Positions 45,680 to 54,146 of a stretch of DNA of 64,000 nt are shown one piece after another. Each line of letters begins with the position of its first letter. Position 1 is the stretch's first letter. Made by a program: the position numbers and the translations under genes. Where the stretch lies: assembly GCF_036549475.1 (NCBI RefSeq), contig NZ_JAZHLI010000010.1, positions 1-64,000 on the forward strand, read 5' to 3'. A model generated the notes under the pieces. That model had not been told where the DNA came from and did no database searches. It worked only from the letters and a program-made list of their open reading frames with translations. Source of the DNA: Aurantimonas sp036549475 (GTDB taxonomy: Bacteria > Pseudomonadota > Alphaproteobacteria > Rhizobiales > Rhizobiaceae).

Positions 45680-46276
45680 ATGGCCGAGGACCCGCCGATG
45701 ACGCCCGAGGAGATCGCCGACAGCCACCGCCGCGCCACCGCGCATCTGGCGCTGGTCACCGCCGCCCTTGCCGGCCGGCCGAAACCGCCCCGCGTTGCGC
45801 GCCCCCGCTTGGCACAGGCCCGGTCGGCGCATCTGCGGCCGGCCCGGTCCGGGCCGGCGCACGCCCCGTCACAGGCCCCTGTGGCGGAACGGGCCGACCG
45901 GCTGATGCCCAGCGCCGCCTGGCTGCTGGCAGCCATCTGCCGGCGCGGCTCCTGCCGGCGGGCCCCCCGCGCCTGCCGCTAGGGCGAGCGCCCGGGCGAC
46001 CGGCCGCCCGAGGCCGCGGCCCAGGAAGCCCCCTGCTTCGCCGCCCTGCCGCGCCCGGTGCGCCTGGCCCTGCCCTACGCGATGATGTGCCTGCTCACCC
46101 CGGCCGCCTTCCGCGACCCCATCCTCCTGCGCCGCGAAGCCGAAACCATCCGCGCCGCGAAAGGGGCGCTGGCGGAGATGCAGGGCGCTGAAACGGCGGG
46201 TGACGCGCCGGCGGGCATCGGAGCGGGCGACATCGACGCAGGAGACAGGCGCGGCGCCCCTGCTCCCACATCCTGA
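45680..46276 (+). pseudogene. Hypothetical gene interrupted by an in-frame TAG
   Basis: Residues 1-100 (TPEEIADSHRRATAHLALVT) and, after an amber stop at 45980-45982, a same-frame continuation (PCFAALPRPVRLALPYAMMC, then FRDPILLRREAETIRAAKGA) read as one protein of about 198 residues. The second half has coding character from before its first ATG (46058), so the stop looks like a nonsense mutation or a sequencing error. The end lies inside a palindromic repeat. Family unknown. Confidence 0.55.
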
Positions 46277-46347
46277 GCCTGTCGAAGGACGGGGGAGCAG
46301 GGGTCCAGCTGCGCCGAGCGCCCCTCGTCCTTCGACAGGCTCAGGAT
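46270..46347. repeat. 22-bp perfect inverted repeat (REP-type)
   Basis: 46270-46291 (core CCTGAGCCTGTCGAAGGACG) is the exact reverse complement of 46326-46347, with a 34-base spacer. This is a bipartite repeat of the kind scattered in many alphaproteobacterial genomes. It lies between convergent genes. Confidence 0.8.
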
Positions 46348-46402
46348 GAGGGGCTACGGAGATGGGGGGCTACTGCAGCGGCTCAGCGGCAAAAGCCGCG
46401 CC

Positions 46403-46873
46403 CTACCCCCAGTCGCGCCGCATCGTGGCCATGCCGTTGCGACGGCTCAGCTCCTCGTAGCCGGCGGCCTCGTAGACCCGCAACGCCGGTTCGTTGTCGA
46501 GCTCGACCTTGAGGGTGATGGAAATGGCGCCCAGGTCGCGGGCGGCCTCTTCGGCCAGCGCCGCCAACCGGGCGCCGGCACCGCCGCGGGCCGCCGCCTC
46601 GACGAAGACATAGACCAGATGGCGCACCTCCGGCCCGATGCCGACGCGCAGGGCGAAGAAGCCCACCTCGCGACCGGTCTCGTCGACCAGGTAGAACGAG
46701 GCGTCGTCGGCCTCGTTCAGCCATTTTTCCTGCCATTCCAGCGGATCGAAGGGATGCTTGGCGTTGGGATTGACCAGAGCGAGGTCGTCCTCCTCCACCA
46801 GCATCCGGGCGAGCGGGGCGAGGTCGAAGGGCGCATTAGGGCGCAGGGCAAGGTCGGACACGGGCGGCTCCAT
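46403..46873 (-). CDS. GNAT-family N-acetyltransferase
   Basis: A 156-residue acetyl-CoA-dependent acetyltransferase fold: LRPNAPFDLAPLARMLVEED, ASFYLVDETGREVGFFALRV, then RHLVYVFVEAAARGGAGARL, where the R-G-x-G-A/x motif binds CoA, and LKVELDNEPALRVYEAAGYE with the conserved Asn and Y-E. ATG 46873 is preferred; 46903 is also possible. Substrate unknown. Confidence 0.82.
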   Translation of the reverse strand: MEPPVSDLALRPNAPFDLAPLARMLVEEDDLALVNPNAKHPFDPLEWQEKWLNEADDASFYLVDETGREVGFFALRVGIGPEVRHLVYVFVEAAARGGAGARLAALAEEAARDLGAISITLKVELDNEPALRVYEAAGYEELSRRNGMATMRRDWG

Positions 46874-46968
46874 GGCGGTCGAGACGATGGCGCGCCCTCG
46901 CACGGACCGGCCGCCGTTTCAACCGCCGGCGGGCCGGGAACCGCCCCATGTCATCCAGGCGAACCCCG

Positions 46969-47091
46969 TCAGCGCGGGACGGCGGTGTCCATTATCGAGG
47001 CCTGGGATTCCCAGCGGGCGCTGCGCACCTCGTCGGACGGCGTCGCGCAGGCGCCGAGCGCCAGGAGGGCCAGCAGGGGAACGAGCTTCAT
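46969..47091 (-). CDS. Tiny lipoprotein
   Basis: A 40-residue protein starting MKLVPLLALLALGACATPSD: a classical signal with lipobox LGAC, then a short hydrophilic tail ending in TAVPR. It is the first of three small exported-protein genes in a row (46969-47707). Function unknown. Confidence 0.6.
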   Translation of the reverse strand: MKLVPLLALLALGACATPSDEVRSARWESQASIMDTAVPR

Positions 47092-47199
47092 CGGGTCGGG
47101 CTCCGGTACGAAGGAAGAGATCGGCAAGGACGGGGCCGACTGTCCGGCCTTTTGCGGCGCAAATCCTGTGGCGCGCCGGCCGGCCGGGCGGGATTGCGA

Positions 47200-47499
47200 T
47201 CAGTGCGGATTCTGGCCCGGCACGATGCCGCCGGAGGGCGTGTCGGCCATCACCGAGGGCGTCACGCCGTTGACCAGCGGCTGGGCCGAGGCCCGGCCAT
47301 AGCGGCTGCCGAAGCCGTAGAGCCACGGGATGCCGGGGCTCACCGGGCGCAGCACCACGCGCCCGTCCGACAGGACGACGCGCCGGGACTGGGCCTTTTC
47401 GCGCTCCGACAGCCGCACGCCCACCGTCTGCTGGGCGGCAGCGGGCAGGACCGGCAGGATCAGCACGGCGGCGATGAGGGCGGCGAAGGTGCGGTGCAT
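47200..47499 (-). CDS. Small exported protein with GIVPGQ tail
   Basis: A 99-residue protein with signal peptide (ALIAAVLILPVLPAAAQ) and a mature part ending ADTPSGGIVPGQNPH. The end is shared with the next small protein (TPSDGIVPGQIPE). Unrecognised. Start ATG 47499 is set by the signal peptide. Confidence 0.68.
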   Translation of the reverse strand: MHRTFAALIAAVLILPVLPAAAQQTVGVRLSEREKAQSRRVVLSDGRVVLRPVSPGIPWLYGFGSRYGRASAQPLVNGVTPSVMADTPSGGIVPGQNPH

Positions 47500-47563
47500 G
47501 ACGGGCTCCGTTTCGAGATTGTCGCGAGAGCAACGCGCGGCGCACCCCGCGTGTTGCAGGGCG

Positions 47564-47707
47564 TCATTCGGGGATCTGTCCCGGCACGATGCCGTCGGAC
47601 GGCGTCGAGCGGTCGACCACACTCGAACGCTCGCCCGCCATGTTGCCCTGGCAGCCGGCGACGGCCAGGCCCGAGACGATGGCGGCGATGGTGATGATGC
47701 TGCGCAT
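47564..47707 (-). CDS. Small lipoprotein with GIVPGQ tail
   Basis: A 47-residue lipoprotein (ITIAAIVSGLAVAGCQGNMA, lipobox LAVAGC) with AGGAG seven bases before ATG 47707. The C-terminus TPSDGIVPGQIPE matches that of the adjacent 99-residue protein, suggesting the same binding partner or sorting signal. Function unknown. Confidence 0.66.
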   Translation of the reverse strand: MRSIITIAAIVSGLAVAGCQGNMAGERSSVVDRSTPSDGIVPGQIPE

Positions 47708-47797
47708 GATTGGCTCCTGTGGTTGCATTCGGCCAGTCAACGGCTGCACCGCCCGGCGGTTGCCGCGCCCCGTCGCACGCCTGCGTGAGGCGGCGCA

Positions 47798-48619
47798 TCA
47801 GCGTTTGCGGGCGAGCACCAGATGCCCCGCCGCCGGCTCGCCCTCCTGCCGGCGCACGACGATGGGCGCGCATTCCAGCGTGTCGAAGCCATGCGCCGCC
47901 AGCCGGTCCCGCACGTAGCCTTCCTTGTGGTGAAAGCGCTGGTGCGGCCCCACCATGAAGTCCCGTGCGCCGAACTGCGCCTCCGGCAGGGTCTCGGTGG
48001 AGAAGCCGAGGAGGCCCCCCGCCACCATGCGCGCGGCGGTCGCGGCAAACAGCGGGTCGAGGCCGCCCAGATACGGCAGCACGTCCGTCGCTACCACCAG
48101 GTCGAAGGGCTCGGGCTCGTCGAACTCCTCCAGGAAGCCCACGGCCTCGCCGATATAGAGGTGATCGTAGACACCCTTGTCGAAGCAGGTCTCGATCATG
48201 CCCTCCGACAGGTCGACGCCGATCAGCGTCGCGATGCGGTCCCGCAGCGCCTCGCCGGCCAGGCCGGTGCCGCAGCCCAGGTCGAGCGCGCGTTCGTGGC
48301 GGGCCGGGCCGATCGCCGCCAGCCGCTCCGCCATCAGCCCCGGCACGCCATAGCCGAGCTGGCGCACCAGGATGTCCTCGAAATCGTCGGCATGCTGGTC
48401 GAACAGGGTCGCCACATAGGCGTCGCCGGCCGAAACCGGCGCCTCGCCCTCCCCCATCGCCGCGATCCGGACCGCCGCACCCGCATGGTCGTCCGGGTCG
48501 AGCGCCAGGCAGCGGCGATAATGCTCGGCCGCCGCCGCCGTGTCGCCGGCCTTCTCCATGGCCAGGGCCCGGTCATACGCCTCCGCCAGTGCGGCCTCGT
48601 CGATGCTCGCGTCGCTCAT
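47798..48619 (-). CDS. TPR-containing class I SAM-dependent methyltransferase
   Basis: A 273-residue cytosolic protein. Residues 8-50 are one TPR-like unit (YDRALAMEKAGDTAAAAEHY, RRCLALDPDDHAG); a methyltransferase domain follows with motif I ALDLGCGTGLAGEALRD, VDLSEGMIETCFDKGVYDHL and ATDVLPYLGGLDPLF. This architecture is that of predicted TPR methyltransferases (COG4976). Substrate unknown. ATG 48619 is preceded by AGGAG. Confidence 0.87.
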   Translation of the reverse strand: MSDASIDEAALAEAYDRALAMEKAGDTAAAAEHYRRCLALDPDDHAGAAVRIAAMGEGEAPVSAGDAYVATLFDQHADDFEDILVRQLGYGVPGLMAERLAAIGPARHERALDLGCGTGLAGEALRDRIATLIGVDLSEGMIETCFDKGVYDHLYIGEAVGFLEEFDEPEPFDLVVATDVLPYLGGLDPLFAATAARMVAGGLLGFSTETLPEAQFGARDFMVGPHQRFHHKEGYVRDRLAAHGFDTLECAPIVVRRQEGEPAAGHLVLARKR

Positions 48620-48692
48620 TGCCGGCTCCTCTGCCTTTGCTGCGCCCGCTCTTAGGGCAAAGCCGCCTCCGGCAAAAGCCGGACGGCTGTGG

Positions 48693-49325
48693 TCAGGATG
48701 ATGGCCCGACCTCCAACCGTTCGGCGATCGCCAGGGCGGCCGCGACGATGTGGGCCGCCGGCATGCTGCAGAAGATCTCCGGCATCGCCGCGATCTCTTC
48801 GGCCTCGGCCGCACCCTCGTCGCTCAGCGGCACATGGAAGAAGCCGAAATGGCGAACCCCGAGCACTTCTGCATGGAACGCCAGACGGTAGAGCGTATCG
48901 TTGCACAGATAGCCGCCTGCATCCGACGACCATTCAAACGACACTCCGGCGCCCCGAAGCGCCTCCGCCACCGCGGTCCACGGCATGTTGCAGGCGAGGG
49001 CCTCCGGTCCATCCAGCACCGCCGGCCCGGATGGAAAGGCCCCGACCGCGTCGGCCTGACCGAGCTTGCGACGGTTGCGGGCCACGCGCTCGATGCGCAG
49101 CCGCTCGGCCCGCTGGTGCAGGCCAAAGAGAAGGACCGCGGTCGGCGCAACCGTCTCGATGAGCCCGCGCAACCGCGGCCAGCTCGCATCCCACTCGACC
49201 GGCAGCACGGCGGCATGGAACGCCTGGCCGTGGCGCGGATCGGTCTCGAGTGTCTTCGCCATGGCCTCGGTCGGATTGCGCGGCGCACCAGGAAAGGAGG
49301 AGAATCCGCAAACGAGTATTGTCAT
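48693..49325 (-). CDS. Pyroglutamyl-peptidase I-like (peptidase C15)
   Basis: A 210-residue protein starting TILVCGFSSFPGAPRNPTEA, the usual C15 N-terminus. Catalytic Glu region near VLLFGLHQRAERLRIERVAR; the Cys is in SSDAGGYLCNDTLYRLAFHA; His is in FGFFHVPLS. It removes N-terminal pyroglutamate from peptides. ATG 49325 fits the family start although no ribosome site is obvious. Confidence 0.88.
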   Translation of the reverse strand: MTILVCGFSSFPGAPRNPTEAMAKTLETDPRHGQAFHAAVLPVEWDASWPRLRGLIETVAPTAVLLFGLHQRAERLRIERVARNRRKLGQADAVGAFPSGPAVLDGPEALACNMPWTAVAEALRGAGVSFEWSSDAGGYLCNDTLYRLAFHAEVLGVRHFGFFHVPLSDEGAAEAEEIAAMPEIFCSMPAAHIVAAALAIAERLEVGPSS

Positions 49326-49660
49326 TGGGGAGGAATGCCTTGGGGAAAATGCGCCCGACACTGGCGGCGATCTGTCTTTACAGCGCGTTTGGGATGTTGG
49401 AAGCTGCAATGTCTGTCCCGAATTGGCACGTTGCAAGTGTCGTGCAAACGCTGCTTGCCGAGCCGGATACGGGATAGCAATGAAGGAGGGTTCGGGCAAT
49501 CTCGCGAACAAGGGTCATGGACGAGCTGCGTATCGGGGGCGCATCCTCCGGGTGGTCTGCGCGAAACCTCGGACCACGATGTATCGGTTCCTTTCCTAGT
49601 CAAGACTTGCCTGCCACTGCCAAACGGCGACTCGCAATGCCAGGATAAGGAATTCCGACG
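49326..49660. other. Upstream region of the cold-shock gene
   Basis: About 335 bases without a convincing gene between the divergent peptidase and cold-shock genes. A long 5' leader is common for cold-shock mRNAs, but I cannot point to a defined thermosensor fold. Confidence 0.4.
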
Positions 49661-49873
49661 ATGGCACAGACCGGCACGGTCAAGTTCTTCAATACCGAAA
49701 AGGGCTTCGGTTTCATCAAGCCCGACAATGGTGGTGCGGACATCTTCGTCCACATCTCTGCCGTGCAGGCGTCCGGCCTGCCCGGTCTGGAGGAAAACCA
49801 GAAGGTGTCCTACGACACCGAACCGGACAAGCGCGGCAAGGGCCCGAAAGCCGTCAACCTCGCAGCGGACTGA
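49661..49873 (+). CDS. Cold-shock protein (CspA family)
   Basis: A 70-residue single cold-shock domain. RNP-1 KGFGFIKPD and RNP-2 DIFVHISAV are intact; it binds single-stranded RNA/DNA as an RNA chaperone. An AAGGAA site precedes the ATG. Length is typical. Confidence 0.95.
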   Translation: MAQTGTVKFFNTEKGFGFIKPDNGGADIFVHISAVQASGLPGLEENQKVSYDTEPDKRGKGPKAVNLAAD

Positions 49874-49933
49874 TACGCCTGCACGATGGCTGCCCCCGGG
49901 ACTGCCCCGGTGCCGCACCGTGACATACAAACT

Positions 49934-49969
49934 GGGAAAGCCGGAAGCGTTTCTGCGACGGGCTTTTCC
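49934..49969 (+). terminator. Possible terminator after the cold-shock gene
   Basis: GGGAAAGCC (from 49934) pairs imperfectly with GGGCTTTTCC (ending 49969) around a 17-base loop, followed by TTC. Position about 60 bases after the stop suits it; the weak U-tract lowers confidence. Confidence 0.4.
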
Positions 49970-50071
49970 TTCAGACGCCGCACCGTTTCATTTCGACACG
50001 GAAGCGTCTGGCACGCAACGTGCAAGGCCACCTCCGAATGCCTGCAAAAGGCCGAAACGGGAGTGCGATCC

Positions 50072-50953
50072 ATGTCTCAACGCCATCGACCGAGCCAACG
50101 CGGAACCGGCGGCCTTGCCGTCGCTGCCAGCCTCGCCGCGATGTTGCTGACGGCTACCTCCGCCGGGAGCCAAACCTATCTCGACGGGGGCGGCGGCAGC
50201 AGTTCCCGGCCCCAGACCAGCGATCCCACGGGCGGCTTTCTTGACGGCGGCGGGCCCTTGCAGCGCCGATCCGGCACGCGCGCCGGCAATCGCCGCGGCG
50301 GCTTTCTCGATGATGGCGGCAACATCAGCACCCGGCCCGACATCGTCATCGGTTCCGGTCGCGACGAAGAATTCCTGCGGGACGGGGGTTCCATCACCAC
50401 TGCTCCGGACATCGTCTTCTCGGACGAACGCGAGGAATTTCTCGAGGATGGCGGTTCGATCACGGTCGAGCCGAATGTCCTGATTGATGGCAGGCACTTG
50501 CGTGGCGGTCGGGGGTGGCAGGAAGTCGCAGCGCCGCGGACCTATCGTCGCTCCTCAGGTTCCTTCACCGTCATCACCAGCGACATCGGTGACCGCCAAG
50601 TGCGCACCGCCGCCTACGCGCCGGCGGACGGCATCAACCGGACGCGACCACGGGCGAAGGTGATCGACGTGGAGAGCATGCGCCTCGACAACCGGCCAAT
50701 GCCGGCGTCCGGCATCGAAGTGATCTACAAGATCGGCGGACCGAAGATCATCCGCATCGCACCGGGCTATGGTCAGCGCGTTGCCGCGACGGATACGGAT
50801 CGGGCCATGGCGCGACCGACCCCGCGCGCGTCACCACCGTCGGCCCCATGGACCCGCGAATGGCTGGACCGCTGCACCCGCGAACACGAAAGCTTCGATC
50901 CCGACTACGGCACCTATGTCGACGCCTCTGGCCAGTCGCAGTTCTGCGACTGA
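50072..50953 (+). CDS. Exported repeat protein with BA14K-like C-terminus
   Basis: A 293-residue protein with a signal peptide (LAVAASLAAMLLTATSAGSQ). The mature N-terminal third repeats an FLxDGG(S/N)I(T/S)xxPDI unit about five times (FLDGGGPLQ, FLDDGGNISTRPDIVI, FLRDGGSITTAPDIVF, FLEDGGSITVEPNVLI). The C-terminus WLDRCTREHESFDPDYGTYV resembles the BA14K-family ending found in Hyphomicrobiales surface proteins. It may be an envelope lectin-like or structural protein. Function not established. Confidence 0.72.
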   Translation: MSQRHRPSQRGTGGLAVAASLAAMLLTATSAGSQTYLDGGGGSSSRPQTSDPTGGFLDGGGPLQRRSGTRAGNRRGGFLDDGGNISTRPDIVIGSGRDEEFLRDGGSITTAPDIVFSDEREEFLEDGGSITVEPNVLIDGRHLRGGRGWQEVAAPRTYRRSSGSFTVITSDIGDRQVRTAAYAPADGINRTRPRAKVIDVESMRLDNRPMPASGIEVIYKIGGPKIIRIAPGYGQRVAATDTDRAMARPTPRASPPSAPWTREWLDRCTREHESFDPDYGTYVDASGQSQFCD

Positions 50954-50977
50954 TGGCAGGGGCCGCGACCGTATCGG

Positions 50978-51619
50978 TCAGGTGAGGAACGGATTGCCAC
51001 GGCGCTCGTCGCCGAGGCGTCCGCCTGGGCCGTGGCCGCAGATGAACCCCACGTCATCGCCGAGCGGCAGGACCTTGTCCTTGATCGACGCGATCAATGT
51101 CGCATGGTCGCCGCCGGGCAGATCGGTCCGACCGATCGAGCCGGTGAACAGGACATCTCCTGCATGCAGGAACTTGGCTGCCCTGTCGTAGAAGACGACG
51201 TGACCAGGCGCATGGCCGGGCGTGTGCAGCACCTCGAACCGGTGGCCGGCGAAACCGACCGTATCGCCCTCTTCCAGCCAGCGGTCCGGGGTGCAGTTTC
51301 GGACCGCGCCCGCAATCCCGAACATGCGAGCCTGTTCCGACAGTCCGGCGAGAAGGAAGGCGTCGTCCTGGTGCGGGCCGACGATCTCGACGCCGAGGCG
51401 CTCCTTCAGTTCCATGGCTCCGCCCGCGTGGTCGATATGGCCATGGGTCAGCCATATCGCCTCGATGGTGACGCCCGCCTTCTCGATCGCCGCCACGATC
51501 CGGTCGACGTCGCCGCCTGGATCCACCACGACACCGACCCTGTCTTCGGCGTCGAAGAGGATGCAGCAATTCTGCTGGAACGGCGTGACGGGGACGATCT
51601 GGGCATTGAGTGTGGTCAC
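50978..51619 (-). CDS. MBL-fold metallo-hydrolase (glyoxalase II-like)
   Basis: A 213-residue hydrolase from GTG 51619. Metal motif THGHIDHAGG near residue 60, further ligands in LHTPGHAPGHVVFY, FLHAGDVLFTGSIGRTDLPG and FICGHGPGG. Short stand-alone form typical of YcbL-type enzymes, which act on thioesters such as S-lactoylglutathione. It is convergent with the exported repeat protein gene. Confidence 0.9.
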   Translation of the reverse strand: MTTLNAQIVPVTPFQQNCCILFDAEDRVGVVVDPGGDVDRIVAAIEKAGVTIEAIWLTHGHIDHAGGAMELKERLGVEIVGPHQDDAFLLAGLSEQARMFGIAGAVRNCTPDRWLEEGDTVGFAGHRFEVLHTPGHAPGHVVFYDRAAKFLHAGDVLFTGSIGRTDLPGGDHATLIASIKDKVLPLGDDVGFICGHGPGGRLGDERRGNPFLT

Positions 51620-51741
51620 GGGAGCCTCGGGCGTCGATTGATGTGCCCGGCTGTTAACGTGGAGCGGATAGCGGAGGCAAGCTTGGTGTCCGGTCGCGAC
51701 GGTCGCGACCGGACAGGATGAGATGCCAGGCTTCGTGGGGC

Positions 51742-52632
51742 TTATTCGGCAGCGGCGCGCCGCGGTTGCACGACAGCGGTGTAGTCCTCGACCAGACGAC
51801 GCGTGGTCTCGCCCGGGGTGAAGCGCCATTCGGCGATCTCCGATACCGGCGTGACCTCGGCGGCGGTGCCGCAGAGAAAGCATTCGTCGAATTCGGCGAG
51901 TTCCTCCGGCATGATCACACGCTCGCGCACCTCGATACCGCGCCGCTTGGCCAGTTCGATCACCGTGCGACGGGTGATGCCATCGAGGAAGCAGTCAGGG
52001 ATTGGCGTATGAATGACACCGTCCTTGACGAAGAAGACGTTGGCGCCCGTCGCTTCGGCCACCTGCCCGCGCCAGTCCAGCATCAGCGCGTCCGCATAAC
52101 CCTTGGCCTCTGCCGCGTGCTTGGAAATCGTACAGATCATGTAGAGGCCGGTTGCCTTGGCCTTGGACGGTGCCGTACGTGGATCGGGCCGGCGATACTC
52201 GGCGAGATCGAGCCGAATGCCTTTCATCCTCTGCTCCGGGGCGAAATAGCTCGGCCACTGCCAGATGGCGATCGCGACATTGATCCGGTTCTTCTGGGCC
52301 GACACGCCCATCATCTCGGAGCCGCGGAAAGCGATCGGCCGGACGTAGGCGTCGGTGAATCCCTGGCGCACCAAGAGTTCCTCCGTGGCCGTGTCGATTT
52401 CGTCGGCGCTGTAGGGGATATCGAAGCCGAGCATGCGGCCCGAGGCGATCAGCCGCTCGGTATGCTCGCGTAACTTGAAGACGGTGCCACCATAGGCGCG
52501 CTCGCCTTCGAAGACCGCGCTGGCGTAGTGCAGGCCATGGGTCAGGACGTGGATCTTGGCATCTTTCCAGGGCACGAACTCGCCGTTGTACCAGATTTCG
52601 CCCTCAAGCTGGTCGAATGGAACACTGCTCAT
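51742..52632 (-). CDS. ilvE: Branched-chain amino acid aminotransferase
   Basis: A 296-residue fold-IV PLP enzyme for the last step of Leu, Ile and Val synthesis. Motifs: GEIWYNGEFVPWKDAKIHVL, THGLHYASAVFEGERAYGGT, PLP Lys within the SKAKATGLYMICTISKHAAE segment, VAEATGANVFFVKDG and FLCGTAAEVTPVSEI. Length and sequence are standard for alphaproteobacteria. Divergent from the marR operon. Confidence 0.95.
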   Translation of the reverse strand: MSSVPFDQLEGEIWYNGEFVPWKDAKIHVLTHGLHYASAVFEGERAYGGTVFKLREHTERLIASGRMLGFDIPYSADEIDTATEELLVRQGFTDAYVRPIAFRGSEMMGVSAQKNRINVAIAIWQWPSYFAPEQRMKGIRLDLAEYRRPDPRTAPSKAKATGLYMICTISKHAAEAKGYADALMLDWRGQVAEATGANVFFVKDGVIHTPIPDCFLDGITRRTVIELAKRRGIEVRERVIMPEELAEFDECFLCGTAAEVTPVSEIAEWRFTPGETTRRLVEDYTAVVQPRRAAAE

Positions 52633-52842
52633 GGTTTTCGACGCCTGTCCCGGCGTCCTCCCTATACGAGGTGTAGCGGCGATCGGCGTCTAGCCGAGTC
52701 GTGGCTGGTTTGCCGACCGCACCCCGCCTTTTCACGATACGGGTTGCCCGAAGTCGACAATGGGCCGGGAGCGGAATGGTCGCAAGCGACGGTTTCCACT
52801 CTCGCTGGCAAGGTGTAACAATAGAACCAAATTACGTCAACA

Positions 52843-53406
52843 GTGCTGACCTATATTGTGGATGCCGCCCTGACCGCCGATGACCGTGCACCGGACGCCG
52901 AAGATCTGATCGTACGTGAACCACTCCCTACAAGCGGGGAACTGGACTTCCGGATGATCGAGCTGCTGTTCTTTGCCTACCGCGAATTCACGACCGACGC
53001 GGATTCCATTCTGATCCGCTATGGGTTCGGACGAGCCCATCACCGGGTTCTTCATTTCGTCAACCGCGATCCGGGTATGACCATCGCCGAGCTCCTCGAC
53101 CTCCTTCAAATTACCAAGCAGTCGCTGTCGCGGGTGTTGCGGCAATTGATCGACGGCGGATTCGTGCAGCAAATGCCCGGCGTCGAGGACCGACGCCAGC
53201 GCTGCTTGTTCCCGACCGAGCGCGGACGAGCCCTGACACTGGAACTGTCGCGCGCCCAGGCAAGGCGGATCGAGGCAGCGCTGGAGAGTACGGCGCCGGC
53301 CGACGCCGGACCGATTGGTGCCTTCCTGATGGAGATGGCAGACGACAGGCCAACGACGCGGGAATGGTTCAAGAAGAAGGGCATCGACCGAAAGGAACCG
53401 CTATGA
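52843..53406 (+). CDS. MarR-family regulator
   Basis: A 187-residue winged-helix protein: IRYGFGRAHHRVLHFVNRDP, MTIAELLDLLQITKQSLSRV and MPGVEDRRQRCLFPTERGRA with the D-x-R-x-x wing. The start is GTG 52843, but an imperfect palindrome GTCAACAGTGCTGAC covers it (52836-52850), so either the start lies downstream or the protein represses its own translation start region. Stop overlaps the response-regulator start (ATGA), forming a three-gene regulatory operon. Confidence 0.85.
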   Translation: MLTYIVDAALTADDRAPDAEDLIVREPLPTSGELDFRMIELLFFAYREFTTDADSILIRYGFGRAHHRVLHFVNRDPGMTIAELLDLLQITKQSLSRVLRQLIDGGFVQQMPGVEDRRQRCLFPTERGRALTLELSRAQARRIEAALESTAPADAGPIGAFLMEMADDRPTTREWFKKKGIDRKEPL

Positions 53407-54137
53407 CCGAGCTGACGGAGACGAGCGCGACGGCAGGTAGATCGACCGCTCCACTCGGGGATGACGCCCCCCACATCCTCGTCATCGATGATGATCGCCG
53501 GATTCGGTCACTCCTGCTGCGGTTCCTCAGCGAACAGCATTTCCGGGTGTCGGTCGCAGCCGATGCGGCCGAAGCCCGGCGGATTCTCGAGGGCCTCGAT
53601 TTTGATCTTCTGGTCGTCGACGTGATGATGCCAGGCGAAAGCGGCATCGAACTGGTCCGCTCGCTGCGCAGGAACAGGCAAGCACCGATCCTGATGCTGA
53701 CGGCGCGCTCGGAAACCGAGCATCGCATCGAGGGCCTGGAAGCTGGCGCCGACGATTATCTGGCCAAGCCCTTCGACCCGCGCGAATTGCTGTTGCGAGT
53801 CAACAATATCCTGCGGCGCGGCGGCCAGGCGCCGATCCAGAAGCTGGAGCATATCCGATTCGGCCCCTTCACTTTCTCGCTGTCGCGCTGCGAATTGAAG
53901 CGGGGCGCGGAAATCATCCGGCTGACCGATCGCGAAAAGGCGATGATGTCGCAATTCGCAGGCAATGCGGGGGAGACAATCCCCCGCCAGGATCTTCTCG
54001 GCGACGAGACCGAGGTCGGCGAGCGCACCGTCGACGTCCAGATCAATCGTCTGCGGCGAAAGATCGAGGGCGACCCGGCCAATCCAATGTGGCTGCAGAC
54101 CGTCCGCGGCATCGGCTACCGCCTCAACACGGATTGA
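53403..54137 (+). CDS. OmpR-family response regulator (PetR-like)
   Basis: A 244-residue two-component output protein. Receiver: ILVIDDDRRIRSLLLRFLSE, phospho-acceptor Asp in LLVVDVMMPGESGIELV and Lys in ADDYLAKPFDPRELL. Winged helix: RLTDREKAMMSQFAGNAGET, ERTVDVQINRLRRKIEGDPA, TVRGIGYRLN. Coupled to the MarR gene before it and followed after 9 bases by its probable kinase. The MarR/OmpR/kinase order is common in Hyphomicrobiales; the signal is unknown. Confidence 0.93.
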   Translation: MTELTETSATAGRSTAPLGDDAPHILVIDDDRRIRSLLLRFLSEQHFRVSVAADAAEARRILEGLDFDLLVVDVMMPGESGIELVRSLRRNRQAPILMLTARSETEHRIEGLEAGADDYLAKPFDPRELLLRVNNILRRGGQAPIQKLEHIRFGPFTFSLSRCELKRGAEIIRLTDREKAMMSQFAGNAGETIPRQDLLGDETEVGERTVDVQINRLRRKIEGDPANPMWLQTVRGIGYRLNTD

Positions 54138-54146
54138 GCGGCCGAC

